A stretch of 64,000 nucleotides of DNA. Source: Corynebacterium sp. ACRQK (GTDB taxonomy: Bacteria; Actinomycetota; Actinomycetes; Mycobacteriales; Mycobacteriaceae). The DNA is taken from positions 124,001 to 188,000 of the forward strand of contig NZ_JAKRMU010000003.1 of NCBI RefSeq assembly GCF_022345965.1, written 5' to 3'. The notes under the pieces are model-generated. The model made no database searches. It saw only the letters and a list, made by a program, of their open reading frames with translations, and was not told where the DNA came from. This document shows positions 33,866 to 42,170 of the stretch, piece after piece. The position numbers were made by a program, and so were the translations under genes. Every line of letters starts with the position of its first letter. Position 1 is the stretch's first letter.

Positions 33866-33942
33866 TGGTAGCGGGGGCAGGATTCGAACCTACGACCTCT
33901 GGGTTATGAGCCCAGCGAGCTACCGAGCTGCTCCACCCCGCG
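33866..33942 (-). tRNA. Initiator tRNA-fMet (CAT)
   Basis: 77 nt including an encoded CCA. The anticodon loop reads CTCATAA with three G-C pairs (GGG/CCC) below it, the initiator hallmark. The acceptor stem CGCGGGG/CCCCGCT leaves position 1 (C) unpaired with position 72 (T), as expected for an initiator. The T loop TTCGAATC is normal. The 3' 40 nt duplicate the left end of the island, so the gene is reconstituted from chromosome 5' part and island 3' part. Confidence 0.95.
33868..33907 (-). repeat. Right attachment repeat inside tRNA-fMet (attR-like)
   Basis: 40 bp identical to 18021-18060. The repeat ends within the anticodon loop, a common crossover position for tyrosine integrases. Confidence 0.93.
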
Positions 33943-34038
33943 ACGAGTGCTGTACGCCATCGCGTCAGCGACTCCCCTACTGTAACGCAGAGCTTGGATA
34001 AAGTGAAATCGCCTGGTCACAGACGATTCCACCGGGGC

Positions 34039-37000
34039 TTAGCGCTCAGACTGCAAGTCCTGGACCGCCTTGTCCAGCTCGTCCAGTGCCTTACCGAACT
34101 CTTCGAAGGTGCCGGACTCGCGGGTCTTGTTCACCTTGTCCATCGCATCGCGCACACGCTGCTCCGGAGCCGTATCGGTGCCCTTGTTGTCAGGCTTGCC
34201 GGCAGCGCCCTTCGCATCCGAACTCTGCTCGTCATTGGACTTCTTGTCCTTGTCTGCATCCTTGCCCTTATCACCCTTGTTACCGCTGCCTCCGTCCTTA
34301 GTCGGATCAACGACTGAACCGTCGATCTCCTGGATGTCAGTAGTGGAGGATGTCTTGATCCCTACCTGGTCCAGGGCCTCAGCAATGGTCGGGGCATAGC
34401 CCACCTGGCCGTTGTAGCTCACCAGCACGCGCAGTAGCTTCGGGAAGGCCGAATCCTGGCCACTGCGCTGCGAGTACACCGGCTCGACGTACAGGATTTG
34501 CCCGTCGCCCACCGGCAAAGTCAGCAGGTTACCGTTCGTCAGGTCGTTCGTGCCCTTCAGCAGGGTACGCTCGCGGGCGATCTCGTCGGAGGACATCATC
34601 GTGTCCTGCGCCTGGTTCGGACCCAGCGTCTGCGTGCCCGTCGGCAACACTCGCACGTTGATTTGTCCGTAGTTATCCGGGTCGGAGCCCACGGACATGT
34701 GCGCCGCCAGGAACTCACGGCGCAGGCCACGGAACGGGGTAATCAGCTGGAACGACGGCTTGTTGGTCTCCGGGTCAGCCGCCACCACGTAGTACGGCGG
34801 CTGCGCATTATCCTGGCGGTCCTGCGGAGCCGTCGGATCCGTCGGCACGGACCAGAAAGAGTCGTTCTGGAAGAACACGCCCGGGTCGGAGACGTGGTAT
34901 TTGGCGATGAGCTCGCGCTGCACCTTGAACATATCCTCCGGGTATCGCAGGTGGTCCTCCAGCTCCTTGCTGATCTCGGAGCGCGGCTTAACCACGTCCG
35001 GGAACGCACCCCGCCAGGCCTTCAGCACCGGGTCCGATTCATCGAAGGCGTACAGATCCACGCTACCGTCGTAGGCATCGACCACGGCCTTCACGGAATT
35101 GCGAATGTAGCCAACCTCATTGTCGACGACCTGGGTTTCACTAACGCCGTCGGGATTAAGGGCGTCCGCAGTAGAATCAGTAAGCCCAATCCGCTCGGAG
35201 TAGGGCAGGTTATTCAACGTCGTGTAACCGTCAACGACCCACTTCACCCGGCCGTCAATGACGACCGGGTAGGTCTTGGAGTCCGTGGTCAGCCACGGAG
35301 CTACCTTGTGCACACGCTCGCGGGGGTCGCGCTCGTAAAGGATCTTCGAGCCCTCACCAATGCGGTCCGTCAGCAGCATGTTCATCGACTCGAAGTGGGC
35401 CGAGAACATCAGGCGGTTGAAGTAGTTAGAAACATCCACACCACCGGTACCGGTGTAGGTGTAATTGGATGCGTCGGTATCGTACTCCAGCGGCTCGCCC
35501 TCGGTATTGCCAACGATCGCGTAGTCAGAGTTGTTCTGATTCGACGAAGCAATAACCGGGCCGAAGTAAATACGCGGCTGTTCGATATCCAGTTCCAGCT
35601 CGCCACCCTGCTTACCGGACTGCATCGACTGCAGATCTGCGACCGTGTACACCGGGTAGCCACCGCGGGCAGACCCGACGTCGCGGGCGACCTCATCCAC
35701 CTTGCGGGCTGGGGCTGCTACAAAGCCGTTGCCGTGGGTGTAGACCGTGTGGCGGTTGATCCAGTCGTTCTGGTTGCCGTCCAGGGTGTTCGGGTTCAGC
35801 TCGCGGGCGGCAACTACAAAGTCGCGCATCTTGCCGTCCACCTCGTAGCGATCGATCGCCAGCTCGTCCGGGAACCCGTAGAAGTTACGCAGCTGCTGTT
35901 GCTGGGTGAACGTCGGGCTCAGCACCTCCGGGTCCAGCAGGCGCACGTTAGAGAGGGTGGCGGAGTCATCGGCAACGGCCTTCTTCTGCTCCTTCGAGGC
36001 GGCATCCCCAGCAGCACCCCAGTCACGGTCGTAGGTGATCTTGTCGTCACCAATGCCGTAGGCGTACCGGGTGGCCTCGATGTTGCGGGCGATGTACTCG
36101 CGCTCCTTCTCCGCACGGTTCGGGTTGACGGAGAACTGCTCCAGCATCGCGGGCCACGCCAGCCCCACGGTCAGCGACGAACCGACCATCAGCGCCACCG
36201 CTAGTGCCGGGATACGCAGGTCGCGCAGAACAATCGTGATGAAGAACATGGCTGCCACGAAGATCGAGATCACCAGCAGCACAATCTGTGCGGGCAGCAC
36301 AGCATTGATGTCCGTGTAAGAGGCACCCGTGAAAGTCTCGTGCGAACGGGTAAGCAACCCGTAACGGTCGAACCAGTAGCCGACTGCCTTAAGCAGCATC
36401 CATGCGCCAGCAATGACCGCCAGCTGACGGCGAGCATTCGTAGAGATAGAGGCCTTCTCCCCCACCCGCGGGTTACCTGTTGTGATGGACCCCAGCAGGT
36501 AGTGGCCAATCCCGTTGATCACAAAGGCCAGGATCAGCAGCACACTGAAGGTGGAGACCAGCATCTGCAGGAAAGGCAGATTAAAGGCGTAAAAACCCAA
36601 GTCCTTGTCGAACTGCGGATCGTGCACGCCAAAGTTCGACCCGTTCAGGAACAACAAAACCGAACGCCAGTTGGATTGCACGATCATGCCGGTGATCACC
36701 CCCACGAACAGCGGAATGCCCACCAGGAATGGGCGCATGTTGCGGCGGATCAGCGGTCGGTACTCAGCCAGGGGCGAGGAGGATCCCAAGGATTCGATCT
36801 TGTCCGGCCGCGCCCGGTAGGCCAGATACGCCGCCAGCCAGGAGATCAGTGCACCGATCAGTCCAAAGACTGCGAAGAGCACCAGTCGAGCCACAATCAC
36901 ATTCATGAACACACCCTGGTAATCCACGCTGCGGAACCAGGCGAAGTCGGTGTATGTGCTCACCACCACCGGCACGATAAAGATGATGATGGCGATGGCT

Positions 37001-37101
37001 GCCACCAGGATTCCCAGGAATTTCGAGCGCTTACTCGACCCTGGGCTGGACGGGAACTGTGGCTTCGGGCGGTCCGAAGACGGTGGCGTGGGCGTGTTCA
37101 A
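34039..37101 (-). CDS. UPF0182 family large membrane protein
   Basis: 1020 residues. Seven or so transmembrane helices occupy the first 330 residues (FLGILVAAIAIIIFIVPVVV onward). A large extracytoplasmic domain follows (NRAEKEREYIARNIEATRYAYG is characteristic). The C-terminal 80 residues are a Lys/Asp/Gly-rich linker and a coiled segment. Orthologue of M. tuberculosis Rv3193c by sequence type and synteny; function unknown. The start is TTG (an in-frame TAA lies two codons upstream) with AGGAG 13 nt away. Confidence 0.9.
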   Translation of the reverse strand: MNTPTPPSSDRPKPQFPSSPGSSKRSKFLGILVAAIAIIIFIVPVVVSTYTDFAWFRSVDYQGVFMNVIVARLVLFAVFGLIGALISWLAAYLAYRARPDKIESLGSSSPLAEYRPLIRRNMRPFLVGIPLFVGVITGMIVQSNWRSVLLFLNGSNFGVHDPQFDKDLGFYAFNLPFLQMLVSTFSVLLILAFVINGIGHYLLGSITTGNPRVGEKASISTNARRQLAVIAGAWMLLKAVGYWFDRYGLLTRSHETFTGASYTDINAVLPAQIVLLVISIFVAAMFFITIVLRDLRIPALAVALMVGSSLTVGLAWPAMLEQFSVNPNRAEKEREYIARNIEATRYAYGIGDDKITYDRDWGAAGDAASKEQKKAVADDSATLSNVRLLDPEVLSPTFTQQQQLRNFYGFPDELAIDRYEVDGKMRDFVVAARELNPNTLDGNQNDWINRHTVYTHGNGFVAAPARKVDEVARDVGSARGGYPVYTVADLQSMQSGKQGGELELDIEQPRIYFGPVIASSNQNNSDYAIVGNTEGEPLEYDTDASNYTYTGTGGVDVSNYFNRLMFSAHFESMNMLLTDRIGEGSKILYERDPRERVHKVAPWLTTDSKTYPVVIDGRVKWVVDGYTTLNNLPYSERIGLTDSTADALNPDGVSETQVVDNEVGYIRNSVKAVVDAYDGSVDLYAFDESDPVLKAWRGAFPDVVKPRSEISKELEDHLRYPEDMFKVQRELIAKYHVSDPGVFFQNDSFWSVPTDPTAPQDRQDNAQPPYYVVAADPETNKPSFQLITPFRGLRREFLAAHMSVGSDPDNYGQINVRVLPTGTQTLGPNQAQDTMMSSDEIARERTLLKGTNDLTNGNLLTLPVGDGQILYVEPVYSQRSGQDSAFPKLLRVLVSYNGQVGYAPTIAEALDQVGIKTSSTTDIQEIDGSVVDPTKDGGSGNKGDKGKDADKDKKSNDEQSSDAKGAAGKPDNKGTDTAPEQRVRDAMDKVNKTRESGTFEEFGKALDELDKAVQDLQSER

Positions 37102-37233
37102 GGCTTAATTACTCTCCTGCTAATCGCGCCTGTGGGGATCGCTGATCGCGATGTTTCTACAAGGATACGTACAATTCTTAAAGCTTCATAACAAACCCCC
37201 AACCCATCCCCCAACAATAGAAAGGCATCACGA

Positions 37234-37794
37234 ATGACCTCTCCCGACCACTCCCCGAACGTCGATCTGCAGGACGAGCGCGTGCTCAACGCAGCTCTGC
37301 GCGAGGCCGTGGACTTCGTGCAGGCCGAGGGCTGGGATCAACCGGCCACCTTATTTGCCCTGGTTCCGGCCTCGCTAGTCGCCGATGCCGCGCCCCAGGC
37401 CTTCGACGACGATGCCCCGGCCAACCCTTTGGCTCTGGTGGTGCAGGAGGACATCCCGGAGCACATCCGCCCCGGCAGCGAGGAGCTCGGCCAATTCCTG
37501 GCCACCATCCGCTGGCCCGCCCCCGTCGTCGGGGCGATCCTCGCCCAGGAGATCACTTTCTCCAACGCCGCGCCCGGTGCGGACCCTGCCCCGCACCAGG
37601 CTCGTTTGTTCAGCGGAGTTCTTTGTGACGCCGACTTTTCCGGCCCCGAGCGTTCCCTTATCCAGCTACGCCCCAGCGAGGAGGAGCTTGCGGAAGACCC
37701 CTTCGGCCAGGACAAGGTGCAGCTGCTCGGCGGGGACGACATCGCCCCCGGCGTAATTCACACCCTGCGCGCCACCTTCGAGGCTGATGAATAG
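37234..37794 (+). CDS. PPA1309 family protein
   Basis: 186 residues, acidic and soluble. Recognised by VLNAALREAVDFVQAEGWDQPATLFALVP and the DDIAPGVIHTLRATF end. This actinobacterial family, always near the UPF0182 and PDZ protease genes, has no assigned function. It is divergent from the UPF0182 gene and has AGAAAGGCATC as ribosome site. Confidence 0.85.
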   Translation: MTSPDHSPNVDLQDERVLNAALREAVDFVQAEGWDQPATLFALVPASLVADAAPQAFDDDAPANPLALVVQEDIPEHIRPGSEELGQFLATIRWPAPVVGAILAQEITFSNAAPGADPAPHQARLFSGVLCDADFSGPERSLIQLRPSEEELAEDPFGQDKVQLLGGDDIAPGVIHTLRATFEADE

Positions 37795-37818
37795 GCCCTA
37801 CCTGTAAACGCTACTTGG

Positions 37819-38898
37819 CTACTTGCAGGTATCGGCCTGCTTGCCGTCGTTGTAATCCTGAAGGTCCTTGATTGCATCGTCGAGCGTATCGACCTTCAGC
37901 AGGGTGATCCCCTCCGGCGGCTTGTGGACCGCCTCAGCGCAGTTCTGCGCCGGCACTAGGAACACCTCTGCGCCGGCTTCCTTAGCGGCGGCGATCTTGT
38001 GAGTGATGCCACCAATCGGGCCGACCTTGCCTGCGGCGTCAATAGTTCCGGTGCCGGCGACGAACTTCCCATCTGTCAGGTCCTCAGGCGTCAGCTTGTC
38101 AACGACCGCCATAGAGAACATCAGACCGGCGGACGGGCCGCCGATATCTGTCAGGTTGTACTCCACCTTGATGTTCCCGCCCGGCTGAGCAACGGCCGTC
38201 ACACCGAGGAAAGCAGTGTCCTTCGGATGGTCGCCACGCACCTCCTCCGGTAGTTCGGCGAGCTTGACCTTGATGTCCTTGTCCTTCTCCTGGCGCTTGA
38301 CGGTGACGGTGACCTCATCGCCCGGCTTGTAGCCCTTGATTTTGTCGGACAGTTCGCTGGGCAGCGTGATCTTCTCCCCATCGACCTTGGTGATGATGTC
38401 GTTGACCTCGATCTTGCCCTGTGCGGGGGAATCCTCGGAGATCTCCAGCGCCATGGTCTCCAGAGGCTTGTCCAGGTGGTTCATCGCCGAAATGGTGGCG
38501 TTGGACTCCGAATTGGCGAAAGCGGCGGCATTCTGGCGCTGTACTTCCTCCGAAGACTTGCCCGAGGGGAATACATGCTCAATCGGCACCAGGGTGTCGT
38601 CCGTGGAGATCCAGCGCTTCAGAGCCTGCGCCAACGTCATATTCGTGCGGACGGACACGGTGGTCATGTTGAGGTTGCCGCTGGTTGGGTGAGTCTTCGC
38701 GCCACTGATGTCCACGACCTCTCGGCCATCGACCTCGCCCAAGGTATTGAACGTCGGCCCGTTACCCTCGGCTGCATAGGGGACGGTCAAGTCAATGTTG
38801 GTGCCGGGGATCGACGGCAGGCCAAGGAGGGAAAAGATCGCCACGACGGGCACTGCGCCCACGACGATGGTGCGATTTCGCCTGTTCCAGAATTTCAC
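37819..38898 (-). CDS. PDZ-domain Lon-like (S16/YlbL) membrane protease
   Basis: 359 residues from GTG 38898; further upstream codons (to 39396) belong to another frame's shadow. One N-terminal transmembrane helix, a PDZ domain at about 150-210 (NDIITKVDGEKITLPSEL) and a C-terminal Lon proteolytic domain with catalytic Ser in GGPSAGLMFSMAV and Lys in GPIGGITHKIAAAKEAG. No ATPase domain is present. Probably cleaves membrane or exported proteins on the outer face of the membrane. Convergent with the PPA1309 gene. Confidence 0.9.
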   Translation of the reverse strand: MKFWNRRNRTIVVGAVPVVAIFSLLGLPSIPGTNIDLTVPYAAEGNGPTFNTLGEVDGREVVDISGAKTHPTSGNLNMTTVSVRTNMTLAQALKRWISTDDTLVPIEHVFPSGKSSEEVQRQNAAAFANSESNATISAMNHLDKPLETMALEISEDSPAQGKIEVNDIITKVDGEKITLPSELSDKIKGYKPGDEVTVTVKRQEKDKDIKVKLAELPEEVRGDHPKDTAFLGVTAVAQPGGNIKVEYNLTDIGGPSAGLMFSMAVVDKLTPEDLTDGKFVAGTGTIDAAGKVGPIGGITHKIAAAKEAGAEVFLVPAQNCAEAVHKPPEGITLLKVDTLDDAIKDLQDYNDGKQADTCK

Positions 38899-39042
38899 CC
38901 GCCCAACTTTACATGCTTCACCGGCAAGGTTTGCCCACCCCAACACAGGTCGGCCCCTGTTCGCTCTCAGCACACGCAAATAGGCGCCTTCGCGGCCTTT
39001 CGAGGTCGTTTTCATCCTGCAACAGTCGGTACGGTGGGGTAC

Positions 39043-40539
39043 ATGAGTAAATTCGGTTTTGGCTTCCACGGCCCGCACGATTCCGATGACGATCGCGACA
39101 AAGACCACGATAAAGACGACGACAACAACCGCGACGAAAACGGGAACCAGAACAACCCGTTCAGCTTCTTCTTCGGCGGCCCCATGGGAAGCGACGCCGG
39201 CGGTATGAACGGCGGCGCGGGCAACATGGGGGCAGGCAACCTGGGCGACATCCTGAACCAGTTTGGTTCCATGCTCTCCGGATTCGGTACAGACATGAAC
39301 AGTGCCGAAGGCCAGGGGCCGGTCAATTACGGACTGGCCAAGCGCACCGCCCGCCAGCGGATCGCCGCCACCAACAAGGACACCCGCCCCAGCCAAAACG
39401 ATTCGCAGGCGGTAGCCGATTCCGTTCGCCTAGCCGAGCTGTGGCTGGACGAAGCCACCAACCTGCCCGCTGGCGCCTCCGGCTCCGTGGCCTTCGGCCC
39501 GGCGCAGTGGCTGGACGAAACCTTCGAAACGTGGAAGCGCGTGGTCACTCCCCTGGCAGACAAGCTCGGCGACGCTGCCCTGGGTGGCGTGCCGGAGGAA
39601 ATGCGCAGCCAGCTCGGCCCACTGGCGGGAATGATGAAGCAAATCAACGCCATGAACTTCGGCGCCCAGTTGGGCAACACCCTGGGTGCGATGGCCACCG
39701 ACGTGGTGCTTTCCACCCAGTGGGGCGTGCCGCTGGCCGAGGGCGATACCGCCGCAATCGCAACCGAACACCTGGACTCCATGGCCAAGAAGCTGGGCTG
39801 CGAGCCCCGCGAGGCGCTGATCTACCTGGCCGCCCGCGAGGCCGCGCATCTGCGCCTGTTCAAGCACGTCCCGTGGCTGGTGGAGCGCCTCATCCTGGAC
39901 GTCGAGGAGTTCGCCGCCGGCCTGTCGCTGGACTACTCCGCCATTGAGGAAGCCACCCGGGAGATCACCCCGGAATCCATGAACGATCCAGCGAAGATGC
40001 AGGAGATGATGGAGCGGATGCAGGGCCAGGATCTCTCCCCCCAGGTTGTCTCCACCAACGCCCACGCCCGCGAGCGCCTGGAAACCAGCCTGTCGCTCAT
40101 CGAAGGCTGGGTGGATTATGTCGTAGGTTCCGCCCTGAACTCCCGCATCCCTGGCGCGGCCATGATTGGTGCCGCTTGGTCCGAGTTCCGCAACAACGGT
40201 TCCCCCGCTATGGATGCGCTGACCAAGGCCGTCGGAATTAGCTTCACTGCCCCGAAGGCAAACGAGGCAGCCGAGCTGTGGCGCAAGCTGGATGATGCGG
40301 TGGGCGTCACTAAGCGCGACGGCGTGTGGGACCACCCCGACTTCCTTCCCGTGGCCTCCGACCTGGACAACCCGGCGGCCTTCATCAGCAGCGTGGCTTT
40401 CGACGAGGACGAGATGGAGGACTTCAACCCCATCAGCGAGATCGAGAAGCTGGAGCGGGAGCTCAACGAGAAGCGCAGCGATGACAACGGCACTGGCGAG
40501 AACGATGCCGACGAGAACGGCGAGAGCAACAAAGAGTAG
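39043..40539 (+). CDS. DUF2342 (zincin-like) putative metalloprotease
   Basis: 498 residues from ATG 39043. A low-complexity Asp/Asn/Gly N-terminus (about 75 residues) precedes the conserved domain. The zincin-type helix is YLAAREAAHLRLFKHVPWL; Glu and His are present, while the first His of a classical HExxH is replaced by Arg. The C-terminus is acidic. Equivalent to Rv3195 by order. Activity is unproven in the family. Confidence 0.82.
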   Translation: MSKFGFGFHGPHDSDDDRDKDHDKDDDNNRDENGNQNNPFSFFFGGPMGSDAGGMNGGAGNMGAGNLGDILNQFGSMLSGFGTDMNSAEGQGPVNYGLAKRTARQRIAATNKDTRPSQNDSQAVADSVRLAELWLDEATNLPAGASGSVAFGPAQWLDETFETWKRVVTPLADKLGDAALGGVPEEMRSQLGPLAGMMKQINAMNFGAQLGNTLGAMATDVVLSTQWGVPLAEGDTAAIATEHLDSMAKKLGCEPREALIYLAAREAAHLRLFKHVPWLVERLILDVEEFAAGLSLDYSAIEEATREITPESMNDPAKMQEMMERMQGQDLSPQVVSTNAHARERLETSLSLIEGWVDYVVGSALNSRIPGAAMIGAAWSEFRNNGSPAMDALTKAVGISFTAPKANEAAELWRKLDDAVGVTKRDGVWDHPDFLPVASDLDNPAAFISSVAFDEDEMEDFNPISEIEKLERELNEKRSDDNGTGENDADENGESNKE

Positions 40540-41130
40540 CTAGCCGCGCATCCCCCAGCGCTTAAAGGCCTCCAGGTAGCCCTGCGCCCTCTCCAGGTGC
40601 GGGGTGCGCGCCTCCCATTTGCGAAACTCCGGGCCGTGATTCGGCACAATCGTGTGGATCAGCTCGTGGATAATCACCGCATCCAGCACGTATCCGGGCA
40701 CTTCCTGTAGCTGGTGGGCGATCCGGATGCGCATGGATTGCACCGAGCAGCTGCCCCAGCGCGTGTTCATGTTCGTGACGAACTTAATCTCCCCGATTGT
40801 CGCCCGGCCGCCGAGGTACTTGTCGTTGAGCTGCACCGCCCGCTCGGCTAGCTCCTGGTTGCCCATTGTTTGACGCCGACTCTTCAGCGCCTTGCCCACC
40901 AGCTCTACGCTGATTCTGCGCAGCTCGGCCTCTCCGATGGCCGCGGGAGACATGACCAAGAACCCATCGCCTTCTTCCCGCACCGCAACCGTCTTCTTGC
41001 GCCGGGTGGACAGGCGGATGGTGACGGGCGGCACCGTCACCTCGGGGCCTAGCTGAGCCGAAAGCTCTCCCTGCACCTCGCGGGCCAGCTGCTGCGGGTC
41101 GACAGCGCGGGAGCGGAAGGAGGGAGCCAT
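40540..41130 (-). CDS. YgjP-type (DUF45) metallopeptidase
   Basis: 196 residues from ATG 41130, chosen for GAAAGG upstream; a 43-codon extension to 41259 is low-complexity. The zinc motif is HELIH in DAVIIHELIHTIVPNHGPEF, with the TRWGSCS motif before it, as in all YgjP/WLM-like peptidases. Its stop abuts the stop of the convergent DUF2342 gene. Substrate unknown. Confidence 0.88.
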   Translation of the reverse strand: MAPSFRSRAVDPQQLAREVQGELSAQLGPEVTVPPVTIRLSTRRKKTVAVREEGDGFLVMSPAAIGEAELRRISVELVGKALKSRRQTMGNQELAERAVQLNDKYLGGRATIGEIKFVTNMNTRWGSCSVQSMRIRIAHQLQEVPGYVLDAVIIHELIHTIVPNHGPEFRKWEARTPHLERAQGYLEAFKRWGMRG

Positions 41131-41261
41131 CTGAAACAACCTTTCCACCAGCGAAGACAATGCTGCGCTGCTAGGGTGAGAGGCGACTGCACAACGCGCA
41201 TGGGGAGCGCAGGCTGCCGCACTGGGACTTAAGGGGACAGGGGTTTTAGGGGAATGCAATC

Positions 41262-42143
41262 ATGCTAGAGCTTAACTTGCCGTCGAGCACAGCCATCCTG
41301 GCCAGGCCGACTATCGGCCTGCAGTTCGGGGTTTTGCCGCATGAATCGATGATTCTGCCGCTGCCGAAAAGCGTGAACCCTGGCCAGGTGGCACACGTGT
41401 TTGCCTTGGCTCGCGGAGGAATCTCCTTTGACGAACTACACCAGAAGCTGGGCTACTGCGGGCTAAAAGCAGAGGATGCGCGGTTGATGCTCTCCGAGAT
41501 GATGCAGGCCAGGATCCTGCGGCCTTCCCAAAGAAACGTGGACTTCCACGTCCTGGCCTCCGGCGTGGCCAGCGAACGGCTGGAACCCGTACTGGAGGCA
41601 CTGGGCTTAAGCTTCCGTATCACCTCCACGCCCAGCGAGGCTCGGCGTTCGCTGATAGCCCTGCCCGGCGCGGTGTTCCCCACCCCGGACGTGCAGCATG
41701 CGCTGATGGTCAACCGCGTGGCCCACTACCCCGCCGGCATCGTGGACGGGAAAACCGTGCTGGGGCCGCTGGTTGTCCCGGGTGTTACTCCGTGTCTGGC
41801 CTGTATGGATAGCTACTACGGGAAGATTGACGATGGCTGGCGCGGAGTTCGACTGCAGGCCACCGGCAGGCCCGGCAGCACGGAACGGCACCTTATTCAA
41901 GCCGCCTCCACGCAGCTGGCGATGATGCTGAACGAACATGTGCTGCCCTGGTGGCGGGCACACACAGAGTTCGTCCGAACCCGCCGGATGGCGCGGCTCC
42001 AGCAGGAGCCCCCGCCGGAGGAGCCGGAGATCCCGGAGGTCCTGAAGCACCGGCGGCTGGTGGACTTCGCCACCGGAGCCACACAGACCTATCAGATGCC
42101 CTTCAACGACAACTGCCTTTCCTGCCGGGCGGTGAGGGTTTAG
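41262..42143 (+). CDS. Cyclodehydratase/ThiF-like protein (TOMM leader-binding type)
   Basis: 293 residues. It resembles the E1-like leader-binding half of azole-forming cyclodehydratases: a winged-helix-like N-terminus, then PLVVPGVTPCLACMDSYY and a C-terminal FNDNCLSCRAVRV. The two CxxC pairs (CLAC and CLSC) probably bind zinc. No YcaO or precursor gene is nearby, and this gene is a fixed neighbour of uvrD2 (Rv3196-like), so a housekeeping role is more likely than peptide modification. Confidence 0.7.
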   Translation: MLELNLPSSTAILARPTIGLQFGVLPHESMILPLPKSVNPGQVAHVFALARGGISFDELHQKLGYCGLKAEDARLMLSEMMQARILRPSQRNVDFHVLASGVASERLEPVLEALGLSFRITSTPSEARRSLIALPGAVFPTPDVQHALMVNRVAHYPAGIVDGKTVLGPLVVPGVTPCLACMDSYYGKIDDGWRGVRLQATGRPGSTERHLIQAASTQLAMMLNEHVLPWWRAHTEFVRTRRMARLQQEPPPEEPEIPEVLKHRRLVDFATGATQTYQMPFNDNCLSCRAVRV

Positions 42144-42170
42144 CTAGGCACGCAGCCCGGTTAGGCATAG

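Larger units (their letters stand above)
18021..33907. mobile_element. Plasmid-derived genomic island inserted at tRNA-fMet
   Basis: About 15.8 kb between two identical 40-bp copies of the tRNA 3' half. It has a broken integrase at the left end, a RepA replicon, IS elements of three families, erm(X), SMR and SulP transporters and a resolvase. GC content varies strongly between modules. Core synteny resumes on both sides. With the integrase dead it should be fixed unless a helper acts in trans or the 40-bp repeats recombine. Confidence 0.88.

Noticed and set aside
34498..36204. 568-codon plus-strand frame opposite the UPF0182 gene
   Set aside because: Antisense shadow of a real, conserved membrane protein gene.
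38898..39396. N-terminal extension of the PDZ protease frame to 39396
   Set aside because: It would overlap the DUF2342 gene; the conserved protein begins with its transmembrane helix at GTG 38898.
40116..40649. 177-codon minus-strand frame across the DUF2342/YgjP junction
   Set aside because: Overlaps both real genes and has only low-complexity Ser/Arg sequence.
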